A DNA stretch of 20,149 nt from Kiritimatiellia bacterium (GTDB taxonomy: Bacteria > Verrucomicrobiota > Kiritimatiellia > RFP12 > UBA1067), in NCBI GenBank assembly GCA_904502135.1, contig CAJGDE010000025.1, positions 1-20,149 of the forward strand, given 5' to 3'. Shown here one piece after another: positions 13,717 through 20,149 of this stretch. Within the stretch, counting starts at the first letter, position 1. Each line of letters starts with the position of its first letter. A program made the position numbers and the translations under genes. The notes beneath the pieces were generated by a model. The model did no database searches. It was not told the DNA's origin and worked only from the letters and a program-made list of their open reading frames with translations.

Positions 13717-15002
13717 TTCTGGCCGAAATCCGGTTGACGGCGGCCCTTAAAACTTTTTCTGTTATTACGTTTCGCTTTATTCCGGTTTCTGTTAGCCGGG
13801 TGAATCCACTCTGCCTGAGCTAAGCCCTGCGAGGACTTGCCCGCCTTGCGGTCAGCCTCATCGCTGTGAAACGGATGATCGCGATCGACTTGAATAGTCT
13901 TCTTGATAAACCTCTCTACCGCCTTGAGCTGAGAGCGCTCTTCAGACGACACAAAACTTATGGCTACCCCTGAGCCTCCCGCACGCGCGGTTCGGCCTAT
14001 GCGGTGAACGTAGCTTTCAGTTTCGAGAGGCAGCTCCATATTAACGACGCAGTCAACATCAGGCACATCTATACCGCGGCTGGCAATGTCGGTAGCCACG
14101 AGAACGCGCGTAACCGAACGCCTAAAGCCGTCGAGCGCTCTCGTGCGTTGGCCTTGGGTTTTATCGGAATGTATAGCCGCCGAAGCGATGTCGGAACGCA
14201 TCAATTTCTTGTTTATGCGGTCTGCTCCATGACGCATCTTGGTGAAAACGATCACCTTATCCCATTCGGGATGCTCTTCAAGAAGATGGATCAAAAGAGA
14301 ATCCTTCTGCGATTTTGGAACAAACATAACCTTCTGGTTTATCTTTTCGACCGTCGGAGTCTGGGGCGAAATCGACACCTGATGAGGGTCGCTTACAAGT
14401 TCGCCGGCAAGCTTCATAACAGCGGGCGGAAGCGTGGCCGAAAAGAAAAGCGACTGACGGGCCTTGGGCAGCTTTGACATTATGCGCTTAATGTCGGGGA
14501 AAAAGCCCATATCAAGCATTCTGTCGGCCTCATCGAGAACGAAACATTCCACCTGATCGAGAAAAATTATACCCTGCGTCATAAGATCAATAAGACGACC
14601 GGGGCAGGCAATCAAAGTTTCGGCGCCGCGTTTAATGTCTTTTATCTGACCTACCTGGGAAACCCCGCCTATCACGCAGGCAAAAGGCAGATCAATATAC
14701 TTCGAGAATTTCTTGACGTTCTCGGCCGTCTGCATCGCCAGTTCGCGAGTGGGCGATAAGACGAGCGCTCTTGGCCGTCCAATGCGCCTTGGTCTGCGAT
14801 TTTTGAAAAGATGGTTGAGAATCGGCAGCATGAACGCGGCGGTCTTGCCCGTGCCCGTTTGAGCGCACCCTATCAAATCGCGCCCCGCCAGGAGGTATGG
14901 GATCGCTTTTTCCTGAATAGGAGTAGGAGTCTTATAACCAGCGTCTTTTATAGCGTGCTGGAGTTTTTGATCTAACTTTCCAAATACTGAACCTTCAAAC
15001 AT
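13713..15002 (-). CDS. rhlE: DEAD-box ATP-dependent RNA helicase, RhlE-like
   Basis: Unwinds short RNA duplexes, with likely roles in ribosome assembly and mRNA turnover. All motifs are present: Q motif GYKTPTPIQ (22-30), I AQTGTGKT (47-54), Ia PTRELA (84-89), Ib CPGR (133-136), II DEAD (157-160), III SAT (188-190), then VIVFT, ATDIASRGID and HRIGRTARAG in the second RecA domain. The C-terminal tail (about 385-429) is rich in Lys, Arg and Asn and probably binds RNA. At 429 residues it fits the RhlE group. I cannot exclude another DEAD subgroup. It starts 2 bp after the AI-2E family gene and overlaps the M50 gene. Confidence 0.92.
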   Translation of the reverse strand: MFEGSVFGKLDQKLQHAIKDAGYKTPTPIQEKAIPYLLAGRDLIGCAQTGTGKTAAFMLPILNHLFKNRRPRRIGRPRALVLSPTRELAMQTAENVKKFSKYIDLPFACVIGGVSQVGQIKDIKRGAETLIACPGRLIDLMTQGIIFLDQVECFVLDEADRMLDMGFFPDIKRIMSKLPKARQSLFFSATLPPAVMKLAGELVSDPHQVSISPQTPTVEKINQKVMFVPKSQKDSLLIHLLEEHPEWDKVIVFTKMRHGADRINKKLMRSDIASAAIHSDKTQGQRTRALDGFRRSVTRVLVATDIASRGIDVPDVDCVVNMELPLETESYVHRIGRTARAGGSGVAISFVSSEERSQLKAVERFIKKTIQVDRDHPFHSDEADRKAGKSSQGLAQAEWIHPANRNRNKAKRNNRKSFKGRRQPDFGQK

Positions 15003-15004
15003 TT

Positions 15005-16099
15005 TTACACCATCGGCTTTATATATTTTGATTTAAGCGCACGCCAAAGAACAACACAAAAAGCTGAAAGCGGTATTGCCAGCAGCATCCCGAGCATCGG
15101 TCCTAAGACTGTGGCCCAAAAGAAAAACGAAAAAATAACGCCCGTATATCCAAGACCTGTTTTGTCGCCCTGAATCTTCGGCGTGATAAAATACCCGTCG
15201 AGAAATTGACCTATCCCCCAGACCACAAGCACAAGAAGAACTCGAAGCCCAGAGCCGCCGTTCACGAAATAGGCGATCGGCAAAGCGATCGGCAAACACA
15301 CTACAGAGCCGAAAAACGGGATTAGATTCATCACTCCGAGACAAAAGCCGATTAAAAAGCCGTACGGCAGCCCAACTAAATAAAAGCCTGTTCCGTACAT
15401 GACGCCTTCAATAAGACATATCACAATCTGCCTTTGGAAGAACGATACAAGAATATCTATAAACGAATCAATCTGCTTAGCTATAAAAGCCTTCGTCTCG
15501 TCTTTCAGAATCGGAACGTGCGCAATGATTTCGTCGCCGCCACGATCTTTCGTCATCAAAAAGAAAACGAAGAATATGGCGGTGACAATCACGGTAACAA
15601 TACCGAGAAGACACTTAAGCGCCCCTGAGCCGGCCTTAAGCGCCGTCGCAGCATATTTCGAATAAACCCCCGCAAAGTCTTCGGACGAAAACCCTGTTAT
15701 CGCAAGGAATGAATCGAATTTCGGGAACGTGGTTTTGAACCACGCCGTGACGCTTTTCACAAGCTCCGGACCTTGAGCGATGAGATTACTTATCTGATCA
15801 ATAAAAACCGCTCCCGCATACCATAGAATCAACCCAAGCGGAAAGAGAACCGTAACCAGCATCGCTATAAGCGCAAGAGTAGGATTTCTTAGAATTCTTT
15901 TCCACCACCCGTAGTAAGGCTTAAAGAAAAGCGCCAGAAAAAACCCTAAAACAACAGGGACGACTGCTGATGATGCAAATGAAAGGAATTTAAAGATGAC
16001 AAAAGCGATAAGCACGATAAATGTCAGCATGACCGTGAGAGAAAGCACGGTAAGAGCATTGGCTATGGTACGCTTTTGGTTATCGGTAAACTCAATCAT
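15005..16099 (-). CDS. AI-2E family (PerM/YdiK-type) membrane transporter
   Basis: A 364-residue polytopic membrane protein with the AI-2E family layout. Two hydrophobic segments near the start (about 17-60) are followed by another at about 70-95, a long soluble middle region (INSLIAQGPELVKSV to KAFIAKQIDSF), then C-terminal segments with the family pattern GLPYGFLIGFCLGVMNLIPFFGS and GYFITPKIQGDKTGL. Members are putative exporters or ion antiporters; the quorum-signal role in the family name is not general. I chose the ATG at 16099 because AAGAAG lies 8 nt upstream; starts at 16105 and 16108 (GTG) are also possible. It follows pfp with a gap of 15 bp and precedes rhlE by 5 bp counting its own stop. 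Confidence 0.9.
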   Translation of the reverse strand: MIEFTDNQKRTIANALTVLSLTVMLTFIVLIAFVIFKFLSFASSAVVPVVLGFFLALFFKPYYGWWKRILRNPTLALIAMLVTVLFPLGLILWYAGAVFIDQISNLIAQGPELVKSVTAWFKTTFPKFDSFLAITGFSSEDFAGVYSKYAATALKAGSGALKCLLGIVTVIVTAIFFVFFLMTKDRGGDEIIAHVPILKDETKAFIAKQIDSFIDILVSFFQRQIVICLIEGVMYGTGFYLVGLPYGFLIGFCLGVMNLIPFFGSVVCLPIALPIAYFVNGGSGLRVLLVLVVWGIGQFLDGYFITPKIQGDKTGLGYTGVIFSFFFWATVLGPMLGMLLAIPLSAFCVVLWRALKSKYIKPMV

Positions 16100-16114
16100 T
16101 TGCATCACTTCTTT

Positions 16115-17299
16115 TTAGAAAACTTCACAAACCGGCAACTCTCCGACGAGCGGACGGGCGTATTCTATAAACGCAGCTGTCACGTCATGGCCGTTCTTGG
16201 CAATATACTGCTTTGGCACTGAACGCGTATATTTAGCCGCATCAGCTATGGGACGCGCGGCAAAAGCGACTTGATAGCGCTTCGTCTCGGCGCGCAGAAT
16301 CGCGATCGTACCTTTGTTAAGTTCTCCCTTAAGAGCCGATTTCACGGCGGCGGAACCGGCCGCACGCGCCTCAAGAGAATCTGTTTCGCTCGCAATACCG
16401 GGGAACGAACGCTGAAGATATCCGAACGTATCGGCTCTTACGCGCTTGATGTCAGCCTTCGTTTTCAGAAGCTTTGCAAGCGCATCCCCAAGCGCACCGG
16501 TGCCGGACATCTGGACATTACCGTGGCTATCCGTCTCTCCGGAGCCGAGTTTGGCGCCGATCGGTATGCCGTCCTTTGCGCGGATACCCTCAGACACAGC
16601 GATAACGCAGCGCCCAAATTTCTTCATCGCGGCCTTTACGTCTTTGACGAATTTTTCTTCGGAAAAAGGAACTTCCGGCAAATATATGAGATGCGGGCCA
16701 TCATCCTCTCTTACTCGCGCAAGCGCCGAGGCGGCCGTTAAAAACCCGGCATCACGCCCCATGATAACGTCGATCTTAACGCCCCCCAATGCGCGATTGT
16801 CAAGATCGTCGCCCTTTATGGCGCTGGCGACAAATTTGGCCGCACTGCCAAATCCCGGCGTATGATCGCAGCTTCTAAGGTCATTGTCTATTGTCTTAGG
16901 TATATGGTAGACGACGAGAGGATAACCAACCTTCTCCGCTTCTTCAGCTACTATTCTGGCAGCATCTGCAGAGTCGTTTCCACCAATATAGAAGAAATAA
17001 CCTACGTTTTTCTTTCTAAAAGCTTCAAATATGGCCTTACAATCATCGGCCGTAGGCTTCTTACGGCAGCTTCCAAGAGCCGATGAAGGCGTCTGCGCAA
17101 TAGCTTCAAGCTTCTTCGCGGAAACCTTTCTTAAATCAAGATAATCATCGGTCAAAATCCCGACGATTCCATGCCTGGCACCAAGTATCTTGCCGATTTT
17201 TGCCGACTTTTTCGCCTCAACCACAGCCCCGACAAGAGACTGGTTGATAACCATAGACGGACCGCCCGACTGGGCAATCACCATATTCATCTTTTTCAT
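16115..17299 (-). CDS. pfp: Pyrophosphate-dependent 6-phosphofructokinase
   Basis: Interconverts fructose-6-phosphate and fructose-1,6-bisphosphate, using PPi in place of ATP. It has 394 residues. GGNDS (106-110) replaces the GGDGS of ATP enzymes, and PKTIDND (134-140) has the Lys that marks PPi users in place of the Gly of PGTIDND. MGRDAGFL (180-187) binds the sugar phosphate. The reaction is reversible and saves ATP, which suits a fermenter. The ATG at 17299 is preferred over an upstream TTG at 17305 because a TATAAT ends 7 nt before the ATG, so the TTG would fall within one nucleotide of the -10 box. No Shine-Dalgarno is present. It is the first gene of the ten-gene run. Confidence 0.93.
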   Translation of the reverse strand: MKKMNMVIAQSGGPSMVINQSLVGAVVEAKKSAKIGKILGARHGIVGILTDDYLDLRKVSAKKLEAIAQTPSSALGSCRKKPTADDCKAIFEAFRKKNVGYFFYIGGNDSADAARIVAEEAEKVGYPLVVYHIPKTIDNDLRSCDHTPGFGSAAKFVASAIKGDDLDNRALGGVKIDVIMGRDAGFLTAASALARVREDDGPHLIYLPEVPFSEEKFVKDVKAAMKKFGRCVIAVSEGIRAKDGIPIGAKLGSGETDSHGNVQMSGTGALGDALAKLLKTKADIKRVRADTFGYLQRSFPGIASETDSLEARAAGSAAVKSALKGELNKGTIAILRAETKRYQVAFAARPIADAAKYTRSVPKQYIAKNGHDVTAAFIEYARPLVGELPVCEVF

Positions 17300-17306
17300 A
17301 GGCAAA

Positions 17307-17336
17307 ATTATAACAAATCTGTCCCTTACAGCGCAA
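17307..17336 (-). promoter_or_regulatory. pfp operon promoter, leaderless spacing
   Basis: TTGCGC (plus 17331-17336), an 18-bp spacer, then a perfect TATAAT (plus 17307-17312), with the ATG 7 nt further on. This is the same layout as the purA promoter. Transcription should start at or next to the ATG. Confidence 0.6.
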
Positions 17337-17370
17337 GGCGATGTTCAAAGACCCATTTCCCAACTCCCCC

Positions 17371-17418
17371 ATTCAAACATTCAAACATTCCAACATTCCA
17401 ACACTCCAACATTCAAAC
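17371..17418. repeat. Tandem array of six 8-bp repeats
   Basis: The plus strand reads ATTCAAAC twice, ATTCCAAC twice, ACTCCAAC once and ATTCAAAC once, without gaps, followed by a partial copy (ATTACTCA) that reaches the beta-lactamase-like gene's stop. Copies differ at one or two positions only. The array lies between the stop of that gene and the pfp promoter. It has none of the spacer and repeat lengths of a CRISPR. Function unknown. Confidence 0.9.
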
Positions 17419-17423
17419 ATTAC

Positions 17424-18986
17424 TCACTGTTGGATATTCATAGAATATCTTTTCGACATATTGGACTTTGTTGAGAAGTGTACTTTCCCGTCACGCAGTT
17501 CAAAGGTGATGAAAAGAATTGCAGGAGATTGAACGAAATGGATTCTAACAGTGAACGTGTTCGGCGTTGTCCATGCTCCTGCCGCCGCGACTGGTTGCCT
17601 GCCGCCGGAAATGCGGCTGAGAGTTTCGGTGTTTTCTTCTTCAACGACAATCTCCGATCTCTCCCAGCTATTCTCGCCGACACTTATCGATTGCTTTGCG
17701 AAACGGTTTTCAATTGTAAGAGTTCTCGTTTTGCAGTCATAACCGGCGGCAGTTAGGAAAAGCGCGTTCGTTGAATCTATTTTCACGCTCTTAAAGGCGC
17801 TGGCTGCCTCATCCGACATTCTGGCGCTGCTTTTAGGGGGCGTAATAACGAGATTCTTAGATCTTTCTCTAAGGCGCTTAAGTTGAGTTGAGTTTTCTTT
17901 AAGGGGCGTTTGGGAAAGCGCCGGCAATATTGCGTCGTAAAAGGCGTTAAGCGATGGCTTGTTAGAACCGCGACCTCCGGCGTTGCTGACAAAAATAAGA
18001 TTCTTGTCGGGTATGATAGAGCCAATCTGACCGAATGCGCCGCAAAGGCGGAATGAGTCGTGATGCCCCATCCAAAGTTGCCAGCCGTAACCAACCTGCC
18101 AGTCGTCCGGCTTTTCTACGTTCTGAGCTTTGCTTCCGTGAAGGGCAAGGACACTATCGGTGATATTTCCGTATTTCGCTTGAAGGCTTGTAGCTTGTTT
18201 TATCCACCAAAGAGGCAGTATGCGCTCACCGTTCCAGACGCCTTCGTTTTCAAGTAGAATACAGACTTTCGCGAGATCCTCCGTGCAGAGCTGAAAGCCA
18301 GAACCTCCGATTACGGTGCCGTTTTTAAGACGCGGCCAGTAGTTTGCTTTTATGCCAAGCTTATTGAAGAGTCTTGGGTTAAGGTAGGCGATAAGATCTT
18401 TCTCACCCGTTACCTTAGCGTGGATGAGAGCGAGCATCGCCGTATTGCCTGACATATAGCGAAAAAGTCTTCCCGGCTCATCGCGCATCGGCATGGAGAA
18501 AAACGCTTTAGCCTCTTCTCCGGGCATTGCATTTCTCACTAATGCGAAGGTGTCCTTCTGCTGACCGCTTTTCATCGACATCAAGTCACGTATTCGCATT
18601 TCTTTAAGGCGCTCGTCTATATTTTCGCCTGCTGCTTCAGGGTAGAATTTAACTACCTTGTCATCAAGAGCAAGAAGGCCGTCTTCGATCGCCATGCCTA
18701 TTGCCATAGAGACGAACGCTTTTGAGACTGAATAAAGAGTGTGGGGCAATTCTGCCGCAAAAGGCGCCCAATGACCTTCGGCCACAACTTTGCCGTTTCG
18801 GATCAACATATAGCTGTGTACATCGCCGTTTTGTTCTTCAAGCTTGTCGATGAGGTCTAATACCGCTTCGCTTGGAATGCCTTGTGATTCAGGCGTAACG
18901 CGCTCAAGAGCGCCATAAAGGTTTTGTGCGCTGATGACAGTTGATAAGATGGCTGCTAATGCAAAGAATGAGTTTTTGATTTTCAT
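17424..18986 (-). CDS. Secreted serine beta-lactamase/DD-peptidase-fold hydrolase
   Basis: A 520-residue exported protein of the class C beta-lactamase-related family (Pfam Beta-lactamase), whose members are esterases, D-amino-peptidases or PBP-like enzymes more often than true beta-lactamases. Residues 1-20 are a signal peptide (MKIKNSFFALAAILSTVISA). The nucleophile motif SVSK (86-89) gives S86 and K89, and YMSGN (177-181) gives the second-motif Tyr. The third motif region is GAFGQIG. Residues beyond about 370 form an extra Ser- and Thr-rich C-terminal part with beta-strand character and no family I recognise. The ATG has no Shine-Dalgarno. Its neighbours are the NagA-like and transporter genes, which might point to cell-wall sugar or peptide use (inference). 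Confidence 0.88.
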   Translation of the reverse strand: MKIKNSFFALAAILSTVISAQNLYGALERVTPESQGIPSEAVLDLIDKLEEQNGDVHSYMLIRNGKVVAEGHWAPFAAELPHTLYSVSKAFVSMAIGMAIEDGLLALDDKVVKFYPEAAGENIDERLKEMRIRDLMSMKSGQQKDTFALVRNAMPGEEAKAFFSMPMRDEPGRLFRYMSGNTAMLALIHAKVTGEKDLIAYLNPRLFNKLGIKANYWPRLKNGTVIGGSGFQLCTEDLAKVCILLENEGVWNGERILPLWWIKQATSLQAKYGNITDSVLALHGSKAQNVEKPDDWQVGYGWQLWMGHHDSFRLCGAFGQIGSIIPDKNLIFVSNAGGRGSNKPSLNAFYDAILPALSQTPLKENSTQLKRLRERSKNLVITPPKSSARMSDEAASAFKSVKIDSTNALFLTAAGYDCKTRTLTIENRFAKQSISVGENSWERSEIVVEEENTETLSRISGGRQPVAAAGAWTTPNTFTVRIHFVQSPAILFITFELRDGKVHFSTKSNMSKRYSMNIQQ

Positions 18987-19064
18987 AAGTTTAAGTTATT
19001 TCATAAGTAAGCCGCTTTACCGCGAGTGAGTTTCAATTTTATTTTCGTATCATCTCCAGAATAC

Positions 19065-19979
19065 TTATAAGCAGTTAATTAAAGCCAATGGATTGTCATG
19101 GCCGACAACGCGGCATTCACTCTGCGTAACGCCTATGCGCTCATTAAGAAGCTTCATCATCTTCGACATCGGAGTAGTGGCGCCGACAAGACAATTGCGC
19201 GCAGGGTTCCACAACAGGCCCGAGGGCTCAAGTCTCGCATTGGCTCCGCACACTTTATATTCTCCAGGAGGCATACCCGCGGGGTACTGAGCGTCGGAAA
19301 CAGCGATAAGGCGCTCTAACCTGACGGCTCTGAAATAGAGCTTAAGAAGCGTATCCGGCAGATGATGCCCGTCGGGAATAAACATTACAGAGGCTCTATC
19401 TTCAACGAGAGCTGTCGCGATAATGTTATTGAAACGGTTTATCTCATTAGGAAGCCCATTGCCGAGATGCGTAAACGCCTTCGCTCCGGCCTTGATACAA
19501 GGCTCTATGTCTTCAGGGGAACTCGCCAACTGATGGCCGAGCGTGACCGTAACGCCGCTTTCCGTAAGCTTACGTGTAAATTCAGCCGCGCCCGGGACTT
19601 CGGCCGCTATATTCACAAGCCGGACTAAACCTTCCGCCGCATCTTGATATTTCTCAAAAAGCGCGAAATCAGGTTCACGAACCCACTCTATGGGGTGCGT
19701 GCCTACCGCTCCTGGCTTTGCCGAAATAAAAGGCCCTTCAAGGAAGAACCCAAGTATGCTTTTTTCGCACTGCGCATAGCGGCGGCGAGCTTCCATCACA
19801 ACACGTGTATTTTCAATAACCATCTCAGGATCGGCCGTTACAAATGTAGGCTGATACCCGGCCGTTCCGTCCGCGTTAAGACGATCGGTCACTTCCTTTA
19901 CGGCTTCAACCGTAAGACCTTTGGAATTGAAATCTATGCCCGCATAGCCGTTTATCTGCAGGTCAATCCATCCATCCAT
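19065..19979 (-). CDS. nagA: N-acetylglucosamine-6-phosphate deacetylase-like amidohydrolase, barrel only
   Basis: NagA removes acetate from GlcNAc-6-phosphate before deamination to fructose-6-phosphate. The metal-site landmarks of the family are present: DLQING (6-11), EGPF (81-84) with E81, TLGH (146-149) with H149, THLGNGLPN (170-178) with H171, PDGHHL (202-207) and the catalytic Asp in VSDAQYPAG (D229). It has 304 residues, compared with about 380 for E. coli NagA. The N-terminal strands (about 50 residues) and the C-terminal strands (about 40) that together form the side beta-sandwich are both missing. No frameshift remnant is visible downstream. The start at 19979 has a GGAAG Shine-Dalgarno and overlaps the upstream gene by 28 bp. 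A related phosphosugar substrate remains possible, so the symbol is provisional. Confidence 0.82.
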   Translation of the reverse strand: MDGWIDLQINGYAGIDFNSKGLTVEAVKEVTDRLNADGTAGYQPTFVTADPEMVIENTRVVMEARRRYAQCEKSILGFFLEGPFISAKPGAVGTHPIEWVREPDFALFEKYQDAAEGLVRLVNIAAEVPGAAEFTRKLTESGVTVTLGHQLASSPEDIEPCIKAGAKAFTHLGNGLPNEINRFNNIIATALVEDRASVMFIPDGHHLPDTLLKLYFRAVRLERLIAVSDAQYPAGMPPGEYKVCGANARLEPSGLLWNPARNCLVGATTPMSKMMKLLNERIGVTQSECRVVGHDNPLALINCL

Positions 19980-20149
19980 TTTTCAACTTCCTTTCTTTCA
20001 TCGGGATTATCCTGAAATACCTTTGAACCGATCGCGAGAAATACAATTGTCGATACTGCTGTTGAAGGGAATATCCACACCATCTCTCTCAGGAAGGACA
20101 ATTGATCGGAGGAGCCGGCGATAAACATCGAAAGACCCACGATTATTCC
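19952..20149 (-). CDS. C-terminal end of a membrane transporter, possibly a sodium:solute symporter; partial at the edge
   Basis: The frame is open from the window edge to the TAA at 19952, giving 65 residues. A hydrophobic helix (VWIFPSTAVSTIVFLAIG) is followed by a charged tail (DNPDERKEVEKWMDGL). One last helix and a short acidic-basic tail resemble the end of SSS-family sodium symporters, but this is too little to be sure. The tail overlaps the start of the nagA-like gene by 28 bp and contains its Shine-Dalgarno, so the two are surely co-expressed. If it is a symporter, uptake of an acetylated amino sugar or sialic acid would fit (inference). Confidence 0.6.
   Translation of the reverse strand, partial: GIIVGLSMFIAGSSDQLSFLREMVWIFPSTAVSTIVFLAIGSKVFQDNPDERKEVEKWMDGLTCR

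Noticed and set aside
15005..16099. Quorum-sensing AI-2 exporter
   Set aside because: The family name is historical and there is no luxS or lsr gene in the window, so only a transporter of the family is called.
17371..17418. Octamer array as a CRISPR
   Set aside because: The units are 8 bp with no spacers, and no cas gene is present.
17190..17474. Plus-strand frames of about 90 residues reading through the octamer array
   Set aside because: Their periodic Asn-, Ile- and His-rich sequence is only the translated repeat, and they have no ribosome site.
17424..18986. Antibiotic-resistance beta-lactamase
   Set aside because: The fold and SxxK motif fit, but the length, the variant second motif, the extra C-terminal part and the context fit a general serine hydrolase. 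No resistance claim can be made.
18987..19064. Promoter or terminator between the nagA-like and beta-lactamase-like genes
   Set aside because: A TTGAAA is present, but there is no -10 at a proper distance and no stable hairpin, so I make no call in this 78-bp gap.

Overview
The window looks like a chromosomal segment of a bacterium of the PVC superphylum (Planctomycetes, Verrucomicrobia, Chlamydiae, Lentisphaerae, Kiritimatiellae). The best evidence is a 51-residue basic protein at 5776-5931 that I recognise as the PVC signature small basic protein. A PPi-type phosphofructokinase, a glycoside hydrolase and an amino-sugar locus would suit a carbohydrate-fermenting member. I cannot choose a phylum from this sequence. 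No rRNA, tRNA, CRISPR array, insertion sequence or phage gene is visible, and every gene I can support lies on the minus strand.

Layout, in the direction of transcription (right to left). (1) 20149-17424: the last residues of a membrane transporter (probably a sodium:solute symporter), a short NagA-like deacetylase overlapping it, and a secreted serine beta-lactamase-like hydrolase. An array of 8-bp repeats lies just past this last gene. (2) 17299-5967: a ten-gene, probably co-transcribed run of pfp, AI-2E-family exporter, rhlE-like RNA helicase, M50 site-2 protease, a fused GlpA/BFD/disulfide-oxidoreductase flavoprotein, its DUF1667 partner, murF, mtaB, recO and a parvulin-type lipoprotein. 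All junctions are overlaps or gaps of 27 bp or less. (3) 5989-5712: the PVC small basic protein with its own strong promoter, inside the end of the previous gene, and its own terminator. (4) 5687-3467: purA-cdsA, coupled by a 1-bp overlap, with a possible operator at the promoter and a strong terminator at the end. (5) 3445-1314: a ClpB disaggregase without its N-terminal domain, behind a full sigma-54 promoter match. (6) 1250-1: the start of a secreted GH106-like glycoside hydrolase that runs off the window.

The genes are mostly housekeeping: glycolysis, purine and phospholipid synthesis, peptidoglycan precursor ligation, tRNA modification, recombination repair and envelope protein folding. 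The more unusual points are regulatory and architectural. They are a sigma-54 promoter on clpB, three promoters placed so that the mRNA would be leaderless, a perfect palindrome over the purA -35 region, a parvulin domain whose first strand appears moved to its C-terminal side, a NagA reduced to its barrel, and a three-module redox fusion. I see no wholly new multi-gene system. The permuted parvulin and the sigma-54/clpB pairing most deserve a second look.
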